This document shows, piece after piece, positions 41,100 to 50,013 of a stretch of DNA of 64,000 bases (its first letter is position 1; each line of letters begins with the position of its first letter). The position numbers were made by a program, and so were the translations under genes. The notes under the pieces are model-generated. The model made no database searches and was not told the origin of the DNA. It saw only the letters and a program-made list of their open reading frames with translations. The stretch covers positions 1 through 64,000 of the forward strand of contig DATKYS010000137.1 in the NCBI GenBank assembly GCA_035528375.1, written 5' to 3'. The DNA is from a bacterium. GTDB taxonomy: Bacteria; RBG-13-66-14.

Positions 41100-42590
41100 A
41101 TGTACAAGTTCGACTTCAACCACGAGACCACGGCCGAGGAAATCAAAAGCCGCTTCGAGGAGGAGGAAATCACCACGGTGGACCTGAAGTACGTGGACCT
41201 CCCCGGCCGCTGGCACCACGTGACCCTCCCGGTGGAGTTTTTGGACGAGAAGGTCTTCACCCGGGGGGTGGGCTTCGACGGCTCGGCCATCGCCGGCTTC
41301 CAGCGCAAAGTCACCGGCGGGGACATGGTGCTCATCCCGGACAAGACCACGGCGATGGAGGACGTCTTCTGGGAGGAGCCGTGCGTTAGCTTCATCTGCG
41401 ACTGCTGCACCGCCGGGACCGGCGAGCCCTTCTCCGGCGATCCCCGGCAGGTCGCCAAGCGGGCTCTGGCCTACGTCCGCAGTTTCCTGAAGAAGAACAA
41501 GCTGGCCGGGGAAGCCGGCGCCGCCGACGCCCTCTTCTCCCCCGAGTTCGAGTTCTTCATCTTCGACAAGGTCGTCTTCACCAAGCGCGACAACGCCCTG
41601 GGCTACGAGTTCGACTGCGACGAGGCCGATTGGAACTACGGCCCCTCGGAGCACGGGAACCTGGGATACCAGATCAAGCACCAGGACGGCTACCACGCCG
41701 TCAACCCCCGGGACAAGACCCACGACCTGCGCACCGAGGTGATGCGGCTCTTGACCGAGATGGACATCCCGGTGAAGTACCACCACCACGAGGTGGGTGG
41801 TCCGGGGCAGCAGGAGATAGAGGTCCTCTTCAACGACCTCGCGCGCACGGCCGACAACGGGATGTGGATCAAGTACGTGATACAGAACCTGGCCGTCCTC
41901 GCCGGGAAAACCGCCACCTTCATGCCCAAGCCCATCTACGGGGTCAACGGGTCTGGGATGCACTTCCACCAGTACCTCTGCCGGGGCGACGGGGAATCCG
42001 CCTTCGCCGGGGACGACGAGACGGGTCTCAACCGTCTGGCGCGGGCCTACACGGCGGGTGTGCTCAAGCACGCCCGGAGCCTGGCCGCCCTGTGCTGCGC
42101 CAGTACCAATTCATACAAGCGGCTGGTGGAGGGCTACGAGGCGCCGGTGTGGCTCTTCTACGCCATGGCCAACCGGGAGGCGGCGGTGCGCGTCCCGGCC
42201 TACGCGTCGCCCGAAAAGCGGCGGATAGAGTTCCGCCCCTCCGACGCCACCGGCAACATCTACCTCTCCCTGGCCGCGCAACTTTTAGCCGGGCTGGACG
42301 GCATCAAGGACGCCCTGGATCCAGCCGAGCTGGGCTACGGACCGTTCGGTCCCGAGGGCATGGGCCGGATGAGCGGCCTGGTCGGGCCCGAGCGCAAGAA
42401 GCACCTCATGCCCCGCGACTTCGTCCAGGCGCTCCACTCCCTGGAGAACGACCACGCGTACCTCAAGGCCGGGGGGGTGTTCGATGAGGAGCTCATCGCC
42501 GCCTACCTCGCCTACAAGCGGGAGAACGAGATAAATAGAATCGTCAACCGCCCGCACCCCTACGAGATTTTCCTGTACTACGACCTGTAG
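41100..42590 (+). CDS. glnA: Glutamine synthetase type I
   Basis: 496 residues. VGFDGSAIAGF, SPEFEFFIFD, HHHEVGGPGQQEIE, VNGSGMHFHQYL, NSYKRLVEGYEAPV and RIEFRPSDATGN are the usual GS blocks carrying metal and substrate ligands. It makes glutamine from glutamate, ammonia and ATP. The region that in enteric enzymes holds the adenylylated Tyr (NLYDLPPEE) reads GYGPFGPEG; a Tyr is in about the right place, but the motif is altered, so control by adenylylation is uncertain. GGGGAG precedes ATG. Single gene followed by hairpin repeats. Confidence 0.95.
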   Translation: MYKFDFNHETTAEEIKSRFEEEEITTVDLKYVDLPGRWHHVTLPVEFLDEKVFTRGVGFDGSAIAGFQRKVTGGDMVLIPDKTTAMEDVFWEEPCVSFICDCCTAGTGEPFSGDPRQVAKRALAYVRSFLKKNKLAGEAGAADALFSPEFEFFIFDKVVFTKRDNALGYEFDCDEADWNYGPSEHGNLGYQIKHQDGYHAVNPRDKTHDLRTEVMRLLTEMDIPVKYHHHEVGGPGQQEIEVLFNDLARTADNGMWIKYVIQNLAVLAGKTATFMPKPIYGVNGSGMHFHQYLCRGDGESAFAGDDETGLNRLARAYTAGVLKHARSLAALCCASTNSYKRLVEGYEAPVWLFYAMANREAAVRVPAYASPEKRRIEFRPSDATGNIYLSLAAQLLAGLDGIKDALDPAELGYGPFGPEGMGRMSGLVGPERKKHLMPRDFVQALHSLENDHAYLKAGGVFDEELIAAYLAYKRENEINRIVNRPHPYEIFLYYDL

Positions 42591-42599
42591 TTTTTGGTT

Positions 42600-42910
42600 G
42601 TGTAAAAAGCGGCGGGGACTGAAGTCCCCGCCCTACGTTTAGTTCAACGGAGGTTGACACAATCACGGGCGGGTGTGGACACCCGCCCCTACGGCCGATA
42701 GACCGTCGTTGGCGTAGGACGGCGATTTTGTGTGCCTCCACGGTTTCCCTCTCCCTGTGGGAGAGGGGTAGGGGTGAGGGCTACATCAGGAAAAACGGCG
42801 GGGTTGGGAAACCCCGCCCTATGGGATGTAATTTAATCGCGCGTCACCCTCGTAGGAGCCGACCTTTAGGTCGGCCCGAGGGCGGGTCTGAAGACTAGCC
42901 CCTACATCAG
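42600..42910. repeat. Cluster of intergenic hairpin repeats
   Basis: Modules in order: GCGGGGACT..AGTCCCCGC (42610-42630), GGGTGT..ACACCC closed by GCCCCTA (42667-42692 region), the CCCTCTCCCTGTGGGAGAGG ... GGGTGAGGGCT repeat (42746-42785), GGGGTT..AACCCC (42801-42818), CCGACCTT..AGGTCGG (42859-42876) and GGGTCT..AGACTAGCCCCTA (42883-42905). No gene. Confidence 0.7.
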
Positions 42911-42934
42911 AGCAATCCGGACCCCCCGCCGTGT

Positions 42935-42940
42935 TATAAT
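42935..42940 (+). promoter_or_regulatory. -10 box of the coaBC operon
   Basis: Perfect TATAAT 36 bases before coaBC. No -35 match at the right distance. Confidence 0.4.
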
Positions 42941-42976
42941 GCCAACGTCTTTTTAAGCGGGTTTTGGGAGGCTCGT

Positions 42977-44221
42977 ATGGACCGCGCAATCGACTACGAA
43001 CGGGTGAGGGGGAGCCGGGTCCTCCTGGGCGTGACCGGAGGGATCGCGGTCTACAAGGCGTGCGAGCTGGCGCGCGAGTTCGTCCGGCACGGCGTCGAGG
43101 TGGACACCGTCCTGACGGCCAACGCGGCCCGGTTCGTAACGCCGCTGACCTTTTCCTCACTCACCGGCCGGCCGGCCCTGGTCGAGATGTTCTCCTCCTC
43201 GGGCGAGCCCGAGTACCGCCACCTGGACCTGGCCCGGGAGGCGGACCTCTGCGTCGTCGCCCCGGCCACGGCCAACCTTCTCGGCAAGCTCTACTCCGGT
43301 GTGGCCGACGACCTGCTCACCACCACCCTGTTGGCGGTGAAGTGCCCCGTCCTCATCGCCCCGGCGATGAACACCCGCCTGTGGACGAACTCCCAGGTGG
43401 TGCGCAACGTGCGGGAGCTCAAGGTACTGGGCTATCATTTCGTGGACCCGGTGGAGGGCGATCTGGCCTGCGGCGAGGAGGGAGTCGGGCGGCTGGCGCC
43501 CATCGAGACTATCTCCATGCGCGCCCTGGAGCTTTTGTCCCAGACCCAGGACCTGGAAGGCTTCAACGTGCTGGTCACGGCCGGGGCCACGCGGGAGGCG
43601 CTCGACCCGGTGCGGTTCATCTCCAACCCGGCCTCGGGGAAGATGGGGTTCGCCCTCGCCGAGGCTGCGCGGCTGCGCGGGGGGAAGGTGGCCCTCGTCT
43701 CCGGCCCGACCTCACTGACGCCGCCCGCCGGGGTCCGCTTCCACCAGGTGACCACCGCCGTGGAGATGCTCGATGCGGTAGAGCGGAGCTACCCGGACTG
43801 TCACATCTTCATCTCCGCCGCCGCGGTGAGCGACTACGCCCCCGAGATTGTCGCCGGCGAGAAGATAAAGAAGGGTGATAAAGATATCAGCGTCAAGCTC
43901 AAGCCGGCCCCGGACATCCTCCTATCCTTTAGCGAGAGGAAGGGCAGGCGCGTCCACGTGGGGTTCGCCATGGAGACCAGCGACCTGGTCTCCAACGCCA
44001 CCGCCAAGCTGGAGGAGAAGAACCTGGACCTCATCGTGGCCAACGACATCACCGTGGAGGGCGCCGGCTTCGCCGTGGACACCAACGTGGTGACCGTCAT
44101 AGACTCTAAGGGCGCCGTGGAGACCTACCCCAAGATGTCCAAGCGGACCCTGGCCTACATCATCATTGACCGGGTGGTGGAGTTGGTCCAGGAACGGCTG
44201 CAGTTATCGAGCAAGCCCTAA
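42977..44221 (+). CDS. coaBC: Phosphopantothenoylcysteine decarboxylase/synthetase
   Basis: 414 residues, bifunctional. The N-terminal CoaC flavoprotein half has LLGVTGGIAVYKA, the catalytic HLDLAREAD and PAMNTRLW blocks. The CoaB half begins near 190 with VLVTAGATREALDPVRFISN and SGKMGFALAEAA, followed by SAAAVSDYAP and a late Lys-rich KEK-type segment. It joins Cys to phosphopantothenate and decarboxylates the product on the way to coenzyme A. First gene of an operon that runs into uracil-DNA glycosylase and the Kdo genes. Confidence 0.95.
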   Translation: MDRAIDYERVRGSRVLLGVTGGIAVYKACELAREFVRHGVEVDTVLTANAARFVTPLTFSSLTGRPALVEMFSSSGEPEYRHLDLAREADLCVVAPATANLLGKLYSGVADDLLTTTLLAVKCPVLIAPAMNTRLWTNSQVVRNVRELKVLGYHFVDPVEGDLACGEEGVGRLAPIETISMRALELLSQTQDLEGFNVLVTAGATREALDPVRFISNPASGKMGFALAEAARLRGGKVALVSGPTSLTPPAGVRFHQVTTAVEMLDAVERSYPDCHIFISAAAVSDYAPEIVAGEKIKKGDKDISVKLKPAPDILLSFSERKGRRVHVGFAMETSDLVSNATAKLEEKNLDLIVANDITVEGAGFAVDTNVVTVIDSKGAVETYPKMSKRTLAYIIIDRVVELVQERLQLSSKP

Positions 44222-44225
44222 ACCG

Positions 44226-45005
44226 GTGGGCGGCGGTGGCTCACTCCTGGCGGAGCAGCTTGCCCTCTGGGCGAGGGTGGGTCTGGTGTACCTCCCCCGG
44301 CCCGTCCCCGCGCCGTCGGTGGAAACCCCCGAGCCGGCCGCGAAACCGGAAAAAACCATTCCTAAAAGCGACGACGGTGTGATGCCTTTGACCGCCCTGC
44401 CGCCCGAGGGCGACCTCTTTGCCGAGAAGCCCGGGACATGGCCCGACCTGGCGGCCTGTGAGGCCGACGCCGCCGGATGCACCAAGTGCGAGCTCTCCCG
44501 GACCCGCAACAGCGTGGTTTTCGGCGAGGGGGCGCCCGACGCGCGGCTGATGTTCATCGGCGAGGCTCCGGGGGCGGACGAGGATGCCCAGGGCCGTCCC
44601 TTCGTAGGGCGGGCCGGGAAGCTCCTGGACAAGATGATCGCGGCGATGGGCCTGGCGCGGGGTGAGGTTTACATCGCCAACATCCTCAAGTGCCGGCCGC
44701 CGGGCAACCGGGACCCGCTGCCCGCCGAGGCGGCCGCCTGTCGTCCCTACCTGGAGGCCCAGATAAACCTCATCGCGCCGGAGTTCATCTGCTGCCTGGG
44801 CCGACACGCCGCCATCCGCCTCCTGGGCCGCGACGAGCCCATCTCCCGGCTCCGGGGCGCCATCCACCGATACAACGAGCGCACCCGGGTCATCGTCACC
44901 TACCACCCGGCCTACTGCCTGCGCAACCCGGACTCCAAGCGCGACGTTTGGCAGGACCTGCAGGTCGTCATGGGTGAGCTGGGGCTCGAACCCCCGCGAC
45001 GCTAG
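44226..45005 (+). CDS. Uracil-DNA glycosylase, family 4
   Basis: 259 residues from GTG 44226, 4 bases after the coaBC stop; the frame extends further up inside coaBC, and no Shine-Dalgarno sequence is seen. The Fe-S ligands CTKC and CRPPGNRDPLPAEAAAC, active-site GEAPGADEDAQGRPFVGRAG and late VTYHPAYCLRNP define the type 4 family. It removes uracil from DNA. A Pro-rich linker (about 25-75) separates the N-terminal helix from the core. Confidence 0.93.
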   Translation: MGGGGSLLAEQLALWARVGLVYLPRPVPAPSVETPEPAAKPEKTIPKSDDGVMPLTALPPEGDLFAEKPGTWPDLAACEADAAGCTKCELSRTRNSVVFGEGAPDARLMFIGEAPGADEDAQGRPFVGRAGKLLDKMIAAMGLARGEVYIANILKCRPPGNRDPLPAEAAACRPYLEAQINLIAPEFICCLGRHAAIRLLGRDEPISRLRGAIHRYNERTRVIVTYHPAYCLRNPDSKRDVWQDLQVVMGELGLEPPRR

Positions 45006-45014
45006 GGTAATTTA

Positions 45015-45860
45015 ATGGAACCACTGAGCGTGTTCAACGTCGGTACGGTGGAGCTGGGTCGGGAACTGGTCTTCATCGCCGGCCCCTGCGTCATCGAGGA
45101 CCGCGACTCGACCCTGCGGGTGGCGGAGCGTCTCGCCGACCTGGCGATGGAGCGCGGCTGCGGCCTCATTTTTAAATCCAGCTACGACAAGGCGAACCGG
45201 ACCGGCGGGGAGAGCTTCCGCGGCCCAGGCCTGGAAGAGGGGTTGCGCGTGCTCGTCGAGGTCCGGGAGGCGATCGGCCTGCCGGTGCTCACCGACGTCC
45301 ACTCCCCCGAGGAGGCCCGGGCGGCGGGGGAGGTCGTGGACTGCCTCCAGGTGCCGGCCTTCCTCTGCCGCCAGACCGACCTCGTCACCGCCTGCGCCCT
45401 TACGGGCAAACCGGTGAACGTGAAGAAAGGGCAGTTTCTCGCTCCCGACGACACACGGCACATCGTGGCCAAGCTGACGTCGGCGGGTTGCGACCGGATC
45501 ATCCTCACCGAGCGCGGCTACGCCTTCGGCTATCATGACCTGGTGGTGGACCTGCGTTCGCTGGCGGTGATGCGGGAGATCGGAGCCCTGGTCTGCTACG
45601 ACGCGACGCATTCGCTGCAGCAGCCGGGCGGGGCGTCGGGTCAGACCGGCGGCCTGCGCGCGTTCGTGCCGCCGCTGGCCCGGGCCGCCGCGGCCTTCGG
45701 CGTGGATGCTCTTTTCGCCGAGACGCATCCCGACCCTCCCCGGGCGAAGTCCGATCCGGCCACCGTCTGGCCCCTGAACAGCTTCGGGCGGTTGATGGAT
45801 CAGATATTGGCGGTGGACGGTCTGCGGCGCGAACTGGGAAAGCTGGGTCCCGATGTTTGA
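45015..45860 (+). CDS. kdsA: 3-deoxy-D-manno-octulosonate 8-phosphate synthase
   Basis: 281 residues. FIAGPCVIEDRDSTLRVAE, FKSSYDKANRTGGESFRGPG, DVHSPEEA and LTERGYAFGYHDLVVDLR are diagnostic of KdsA. It condenses PEP with arabinose-5-phosphate to Kdo-8-phosphate for LPS. An Asn/Cys question for metal dependence can be read at position 22-24: the enzyme has GPC, as the metal-dependent class does. Its last codons overlap kdsC by 8 bases. Confidence 0.96.
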   Translation: MEPLSVFNVGTVELGRELVFIAGPCVIEDRDSTLRVAERLADLAMERGCGLIFKSSYDKANRTGGESFRGPGLEEGLRVLVEVREAIGLPVLTDVHSPEEARAAGEVVDCLQVPAFLCRQTDLVTACALTGKPVNVKKGQFLAPDDTRHIVAKLTSAGCDRIILTERGYAFGYHDLVVDLRSLAVMREIGALVCYDATHSLQQPGGASGQTGGLRAFVPPLARAAAAFGVDALFAETHPDPPRAKSDPATVWPLNSFGRLMDQILAVDGLRRELGKLGPDV

Positions 45861-46425
45861 AAAAATCTCCTTTCCCGGTGAGGCCCGGGTCGCCGACCTG
45901 GAAGAGCGCGCCCGGCGGGTGAGCCTTCTGGTCATGGACGTGGACGGCGTCCTCACCGCCGGCGGGATGTTCACCGACTCGGACGGCGTCCCGGTAAAAA
46001 TCTTCGACGTCAAGGACGGGCTCGGGCTCTACCTCCTGGGCCGGGCGGGGATCAAGCGGGCCATCGTCACCGGCAAGTCCAGCCGGGCGGTGGAAAGGCG
46101 AGCGGAGGAGCTGGGGCTGGAGCACTGCCTCCAGGGCGCGCTGGACAAGGGGCCGGCGGTGCGGGAGCTCCTGCGGGCGTCGGACTGCGCGGAAGACGGG
46201 CTCTGCTACATCGGAGACGACCTGAACGACCTGCCGGGCCTGGTCATCGCCGGGCTGGCCTGCTGTCCCGCCGACGCCGCCCCCGACGTGCGCGGGCGGG
46301 TCCACTACGTCTGCGCCGCCAAGGGGGGGCGGGGCGCCGTGCGCGAGGTCTGCGAGCTCATCCTGCGCGCCCGCGGCGAGTGGGACGCGATGGTCAATCA
46401 GTGGATAATGGGGGAATTTAAATGA
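45853..46425 (+). CDS. kdsC: 3-deoxy-D-manno-octulosonate 8-phosphate phosphatase
   Basis: 190 residues. HAD-family with LLVMDVDGVLTAGGMF (nucleophile Asp29, Asp31), VTGKSS and CYIGDDLNDLP, the KdsC signature. It dephosphorylates Kdo-8-phosphate. It overlaps kdsA by 8 bases, so the two are translationally coupled, and its stop codon overlaps the ATG of the DUF3800 remnant (ATGA). Confidence 0.93.
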   Translation: MFEKISFPGEARVADLEERARRVSLLVMDVDGVLTAGGMFTDSDGVPVKIFDVKDGLGLYLLGRAGIKRAIVTGKSSRAVERRAEELGLEHCLQGALDKGPAVRELLRASDCAEDGLCYIGDDLNDLPGLVIAGLACCPADAAPDVRGRVHYVCAAKGGRGAVREVCELILRARGEWDAMVNQWIMGEFK

Positions 46426-46630
46426 GTTGGTTGTTATTCCTCGATGAAAGCGGGCACGACCATAAAAAAACGCCCTATGAGGTGCGTGGTGGCAATGCGT
46501 TGAAAGATAGTAAGATATAGCCTCTTATCGATAGTGCCGATTACGCCGTGATGAAGTTGCCGTCGAAGGTGTAAGGAAACAGGTTTATGGAATCGTGTAT
46601 GTGCCTGATCCTTATACTCCAAGGAGCTAA
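46422..46630 (+). pseudogene. Remnant of a DUF3800 gene (N- and C-terminal ends only)
   Basis: The ATG at 46422 opens a 32-residue frame starting MSWLLFLDESGHDHKKTPYE, the unmistakable N-terminus of DUF3800 proteins, and stops at TAG 46518-46520. In another frame the stretch ending at TAA 46628-46630 reads EGVRKQVYGIVYVPDPYTPR, which fits the usual C-terminus of the same family. Intact members are about 250 residues, so roughly 200 internal codons are missing. DUF3800 genes are often mobile or defence-linked; this one is dead. It sits inside the Kdo gene run, directly joined to kdsC. Confidence 0.7.
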
Positions 46631-46723
46631 AAAAAGTAGCGGTAACGCCCTCGGGGCCCCTGCTTTTACACAGTAACCCCTCGGCCGAACCGCCATCAAC
46701 AGTCTAGCCCTTTTTGTACGTTT

Positions 46724-46761
46724 TTGTCAAGTTTTTGTTAAGGTTTATTTACGGCTAAAAT
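46724..46761 (+). promoter_or_regulatory. AT-rich possible promoter of kdsD
   Basis: An AT-rich stretch with TTGTCA (46724-46729), TTGTTA (46735-46740) and TAAAAT (46756-46761). Spacings are 26 and 15, neither ideal. The gap after the DUF3800 remnant holds nothing else. Confidence 0.3.
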
Positions 46762-46788
46762 GAGGATTTACACGACGGTGAGCATCCC

Positions 46789-47784
46789 ATGAAAACGGAC
46801 GCGGAAATCACGGCCCGGGGGCGCGAGGTGCTGGCCGTCGAGGGCGAGGCGCTGGCGCGCGTGGCGGAGCGTCTGGACGAGAGTTTCGCCGCGGCGGTAC
46901 GCATCCTGCACGGCTGCACCGGGCGGGTCATCGTGGCCGGGATGGGCAAGAGCGGGCACGTCGCCGACAAGATAGCCTCCACCCTCTCTTCGACCGGCAC
47001 GCCGGCGTTCTTCCTCCACCCCGGCGAGGCGGCCCACGGCGACCTGGGGATGGTCACCCCGGGTGACGTGGTCCTGGCGGTCTCCAACTCGGGGCGGACC
47101 CGGGAGCTCCTGGCCATCGTGCCGAACCTGAAGAAGCTGGGCGCGCGGCTGGTGGCCCTGGTCGGAACCCCAGACTCCCCCCTGGCCCGCGAGGCCGAGG
47201 TGGCCCTCGACGCGAGCGTGGAGCGGGAGGCGTGCCCGTTGAACCTGGCGCCCACCTCCTCGACGACTGCGGCGCTGGCCTTGGGCGATGCCCTGGCCGT
47301 GGCGCTGATGGAGCTGCGTCAGTTCAAGGCCGACGACTTCGCCCGCTTCCACCCGGGGGGTCTCTTGGGCGACCGCCTGCTCCTACTCACAGTGGACGAG
47401 GTTCTCATTACGGGCGCTCTATTCCCCAGCGTGGGGGTCGGGGCCGATTTCGCCGAGGTGGTCGGGGAGCTGGCCGGCAAGCGGCAGGGGATAACCGCGG
47501 TGGTCTGTGGCGGAGGAGGGCTGGCCGGCGTCATCTCCAACGGCGACGTGCTGCGTATTTTAGCCCAGAAACGTGACACCGCGCACATCTGCGCCGAGAC
47601 GATGATGACCCATAATCCCAAGACGATCCCTCCCGGGACGAGCGCCGAAAATGCCGTGGCGGTCATGGAGACCCACAACATCACCGCCCTGGTCGTGGTG
47701 GACGATGAGCATCGGCCCCTGGGGCTGGTACACCTCCACGACCTGCTGGGCCGGAAGACTTTCTGGCAGCCGCCCGACGGTTAG
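46789..47784 (+). CDS. kdsD: Arabinose-5-phosphate isomerase
   Basis: 331 residues. SIS sugar-isomerase domain (VIVAGMGKSGHVADKIASTL, HGDLGMVTPGDVVLAVSNSG, LAPTSSTTAALALGDALAV) followed by two CBS domains (about 205-330). It converts ribulose-5-phosphate to arabinose-5-phosphate, the substrate of KdsA, so kdsA, kdsC and kdsD lie together and cover three Kdo steps. GGTGAG lies 5-10 bases before ATG. Confidence 0.94.
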   Translation: MKTDAEITARGREVLAVEGEALARVAERLDESFAAAVRILHGCTGRVIVAGMGKSGHVADKIASTLSSTGTPAFFLHPGEAAHGDLGMVTPGDVVLAVSNSGRTRELLAIVPNLKKLGARLVALVGTPDSPLAREAEVALDASVEREACPLNLAPTSSTTAALALGDALAVALMELRQFKADDFARFHPGGLLGDRLLLLTVDEVLITGALFPSVGVGADFAEVVGELAGKRQGITAVVCGGGGLAGVISNGDVLRILAQKRDTAHICAETMMTHNPKTIPPGTSAENAVAVMETHNITALVVVDDEHRPLGLVHLHDLLGRKTFWQPPDG

Positions 47785-47826
47785 GCAGGACGGAATTCTC
47801 CGACGGGTTGAAGCCGTTTGACGGGA

Positions 47827-47852
47827 AGACCGCCCGGAAGCGGCCTTTTTTT
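47827..47852 (+). terminator. Weak terminator after kdsD
   Basis: GACCGC ... GCGGCC with one mismatch followed by T7; resembles the better hairpin 60 bases on. Confidence 0.45.
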
Positions 47853-47890
47853 ATACGGTCGGGCTCGCGGGCGTGTCAATCTCTTCCAGC

Positions 47891-47916
47891 AAAAAGACCG
47901 CCCGAGCGGTCTTTTT
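47891..47916. terminator. Bidirectional terminator between kdsD and M23 gene
   Basis: AAAAAGACCGC / GCGGTCTTTTT, symmetric, so it can serve both the plus-strand kdsD and the convergent minus-strand M23 gene. Confidence 0.85.
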
Positions 47917-47937
47917 ATGAGTGCGAAGGTCGGCCCC

Positions 47938-48912
47938 CTAGTCGAACTCGTAGTCGGGGAAGATGTAGGCCATGGGGTCGGTGACGCTTCCGTCCACCAG
48001 GACCTCGTAGTGGAGGTGAGGCCCGGTGGACATGCCGGTGGAGCCGACGTCGGCGATTATCTGCCCCCGCTTGACCTCGTCGCCCTCCTTGACGTGGAGC
48101 CTGGAGCAGTGTCCGTAGCGGGTCTGGTAGCCGTAGCCGTGGTCAATGAAGCAGGTGGTGCCGTAGCCGCCGCGGGTGCCGGCGAAAATCACCACGCCGT
48201 CCGCGGGGGCGAAGATGGGCGTCCCCCAAGGCGCCTGGATGTCAATGCCGCGGTGGAAATGTATGAGACCGGTGATGGGGTGGATGCGGTTGCCCATGAA
48301 GCTGATGATGTGGCCGACGACGGGCTTGATGGAGGGCGTGTGGGCGCGGATGTCGGCCTCGCGGCGGGTCCGCTCGATGGTCTGGTTCACGAGGGAAATT
48401 TCGTAGTTGATCGAACCGGCCAGGCGTAGGGAGCGCTCGAAGTAGCGCTGCGTCGTTTCGTCCAGGGGGGAGTCGGTGATGCGGGGGAAGGAGGCGATGG
48501 CCCGGCCCAGCTCCACGCCACCGATGCCGCCCTCCCGCTCCGAGTCCGGCACGAGGGGCAGAGCGTGGGCCAGCCGGGCGACGTCGTTGGCCTCCCGGAC
48601 GACCGCTAGCTGCTGGTTCAGGTCGCCGATGTCCTCCTGGGCCTTGGTCAGCTCACCCTGCTGGTCCTCGTTCTCCAGCTCGAGGGTGAAGAGGTCCAGC
48701 CGCTTGCGCAGGTTGTCCGAGTAGAAGAAGAGCAGGACCACGGCGCCGACGATGACCGACACCGTTATCCAGACGAAGCGCCGGATGCCCCGGCGGTCCA
48801 GGTCCCGGTGGAAGGTGCCCAGGGCTCCGTCCCGACAGATGACCAGGCTGAAACGCTCCGCCTTTTTGCGTTTCTTATTGAGGGGATGGAGCTTAAGGGT
48901 TGCGGCAGTCAA
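47938..48912 (-). CDS. Membrane-anchored M23 metallopeptidase (LytM domain)
   Basis: 324 residues. A basic N-terminus and one helix (about 47-64) anchor it in the inner membrane, then a coiled coil (70-105). The M23 domain (195-320) has zinc ligands His220 and Asp224 in HFHRGIDI, and His299/His301 in GPHLHYEV; all are present, so it should be active as a peptidoglycan endopeptidase. TPSIKPVVGHIISFMGNRIH opens the domain. It has a near-consensus promoter. A related but cut gene begins at 63496. Confidence 0.9.
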   Translation of the reverse strand: MTAATLKLHPLNKKRKKAERFSLVICRDGALGTFHRDLDRRGIRRFVWITVSVIVGAVVLLFFYSDNLRKRLDLFTLELENEDQQGELTKAQEDIGDLNQQLAVVREANDVARLAHALPLVPDSEREGGIGGVELGRAIASFPRITDSPLDETTQRYFERSLRLAGSINYEISLVNQTIERTRREADIRAHTPSIKPVVGHIISFMGNRIHPITGLIHFHRGIDIQAPWGTPIFAPADGVVIFAGTRGGYGTTCFIDHGYGYQTRYGHCSRLHVKEGDEVKRGQIIADVGSTGMSTGPHLHYEVLVDGSVTDPMAYIFPDYEFD

Positions 48913-48985
48913 TGGTTCGGACGGATCTTTCCCCGCGGTGGGTGTTATAGGTTAAGCAGGATCAACGACAAACAAACCCAGCATC

Positions 48986-49014
48986 ATTGTATGGAGACGG
49001 GGGCGAACTGTCAA
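48986..49014 (-). promoter_or_regulatory. Promoter of the M23 peptidase gene
   Basis: Minus strand perfect TTGACA (49014-49009), 17-base spacer, TACAAT (48991-48986). Confidence 0.75.
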
Positions 49015-49090
49015 GGGTGATGATTGTAGTGGGCAAAAAACGTCCGCTTCGGAAAAAAATCCGTCCGCTCACCTTCACCCCGACCGATGG

Positions 49091-49096
49091 TACAAT
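49091..49096 (+). promoter_or_regulatory. -10 box before the EamA gene
   Basis: TACAAT with no good -35. Start would be near 49103. Confidence 0.35.
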
Positions 49097-49132
49097 CTGC
49101 GAATGCCCTCTTGCGAAGGCGAAGACTGCGCC

Positions 49133-50011
49133 ATGGACCGGACCCGCAAGGCTAGAGCTTATCTCGGTGTCGCCACCGTCATCTGGGGCTCGACCTTCAT
49201 CGTGCTCAAGCTCCTGTTGACGCGGGCCACCCCGTGGCTGTTGGTGGGGGTCCGGTTCGGCCTGGCCGCGGCGGTTTGCCTCGCGGTTCTTCTCTGGCGG
49301 CGGTGGCGCGTCGAGGGCAAAGTCCTTAGGCGAGGGGCCTTCCTGGGCCTTCTGCTCCTGGGGGGTTACGCCCTGCAGACTTTGGGGCTGGTGCACACCG
49401 GGGCGGGGAAGTCGGGGTTCATCACCGCGCTCTACGTGGTGCTCACGCCTTTTTTCGCGTGGCCGGTGTGCGGGCGGCGGATTCGATGGCGGGAGCTGGG
49501 CGCCGCGGCGGTTTCCCTGGCCGGGGTGTACCTGTTGGCCGATCCCTCGGGGCCGGTGAATCCGGGTGATTTATTGACCCTGGGCAGCGCGGCTATCTTC
49601 GCGCTCCACCTGGCCTTCATTGACCGCTGGGCGCCCGCGGAGGAAAATGAAGATTCACAGCTCCGGCACGAGTTCACCCTGACCACGGTGCAGATGGTGG
49701 TGGTCGGCGTGGGGGCTATGACGCTCTCGCCGCTGTTGGAGACGCCGCGATTGGCTCTGGACGCGGTGTCCATCCCGGCTTTTCTGTACCTCTCGCTGGC
49801 GGCGACTGTGCTGGTGGTTTTCTGGCAGATGCGGTGGCAGCCGAAGCTGGGGGCGGGGCGGGCGGCGCTCATCTACGTGGGTGAGGCGGTCATCGCCGCG
49901 GCGGGCGGGGCGGTCTTCTTCGCCGAGCGGCTGCCGTGGTACGGCTACGCGGGGATGGGGCTCATCCTGGCGGCGATTCTCTGGGGCAACCGGCGGGGAA
50001 CGCAGACGTGA
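49133..50011 (+). CDS. EamA-family (DMT) transporter
   Basis: 292 residues from ATG 49133; ATG 49103, in frame and at the predicted transcription start, is an alternative (302 residues). Ten hydrophobic helices in two EamA halves. YLGVATVIWGSTFIVLKLLL and GVRFGLAAAV open the first; the second ends YVGEAVIAAAGGAVFFAERL. Drug/metabolite transporters of this group export amino acids or other small metabolites. Substrate unknown. Single gene. Confidence 0.88.
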   Translation: MDRTRKARAYLGVATVIWGSTFIVLKLLLTRATPWLLVGVRFGLAAAVCLAVLLWRRWRVEGKVLRRGAFLGLLLLGGYALQTLGLVHTGAGKSGFITALYVVLTPFFAWPVCGRRIRWRELGAAAVSLAGVYLLADPSGPVNPGDLLTLGSAAIFALHLAFIDRWAPAEENEDSQLRHEFTLTTVQMVVVGVGAMTLSPLLETPRLALDAVSIPAFLYLSLAATVLVVFWQMRWQPKLGAGRAALIYVGEAVIAAAGGAVFFAERLPWYGYAGMGLILAAILWGNRRGTQT

Positions 50012-50013
50012 GA

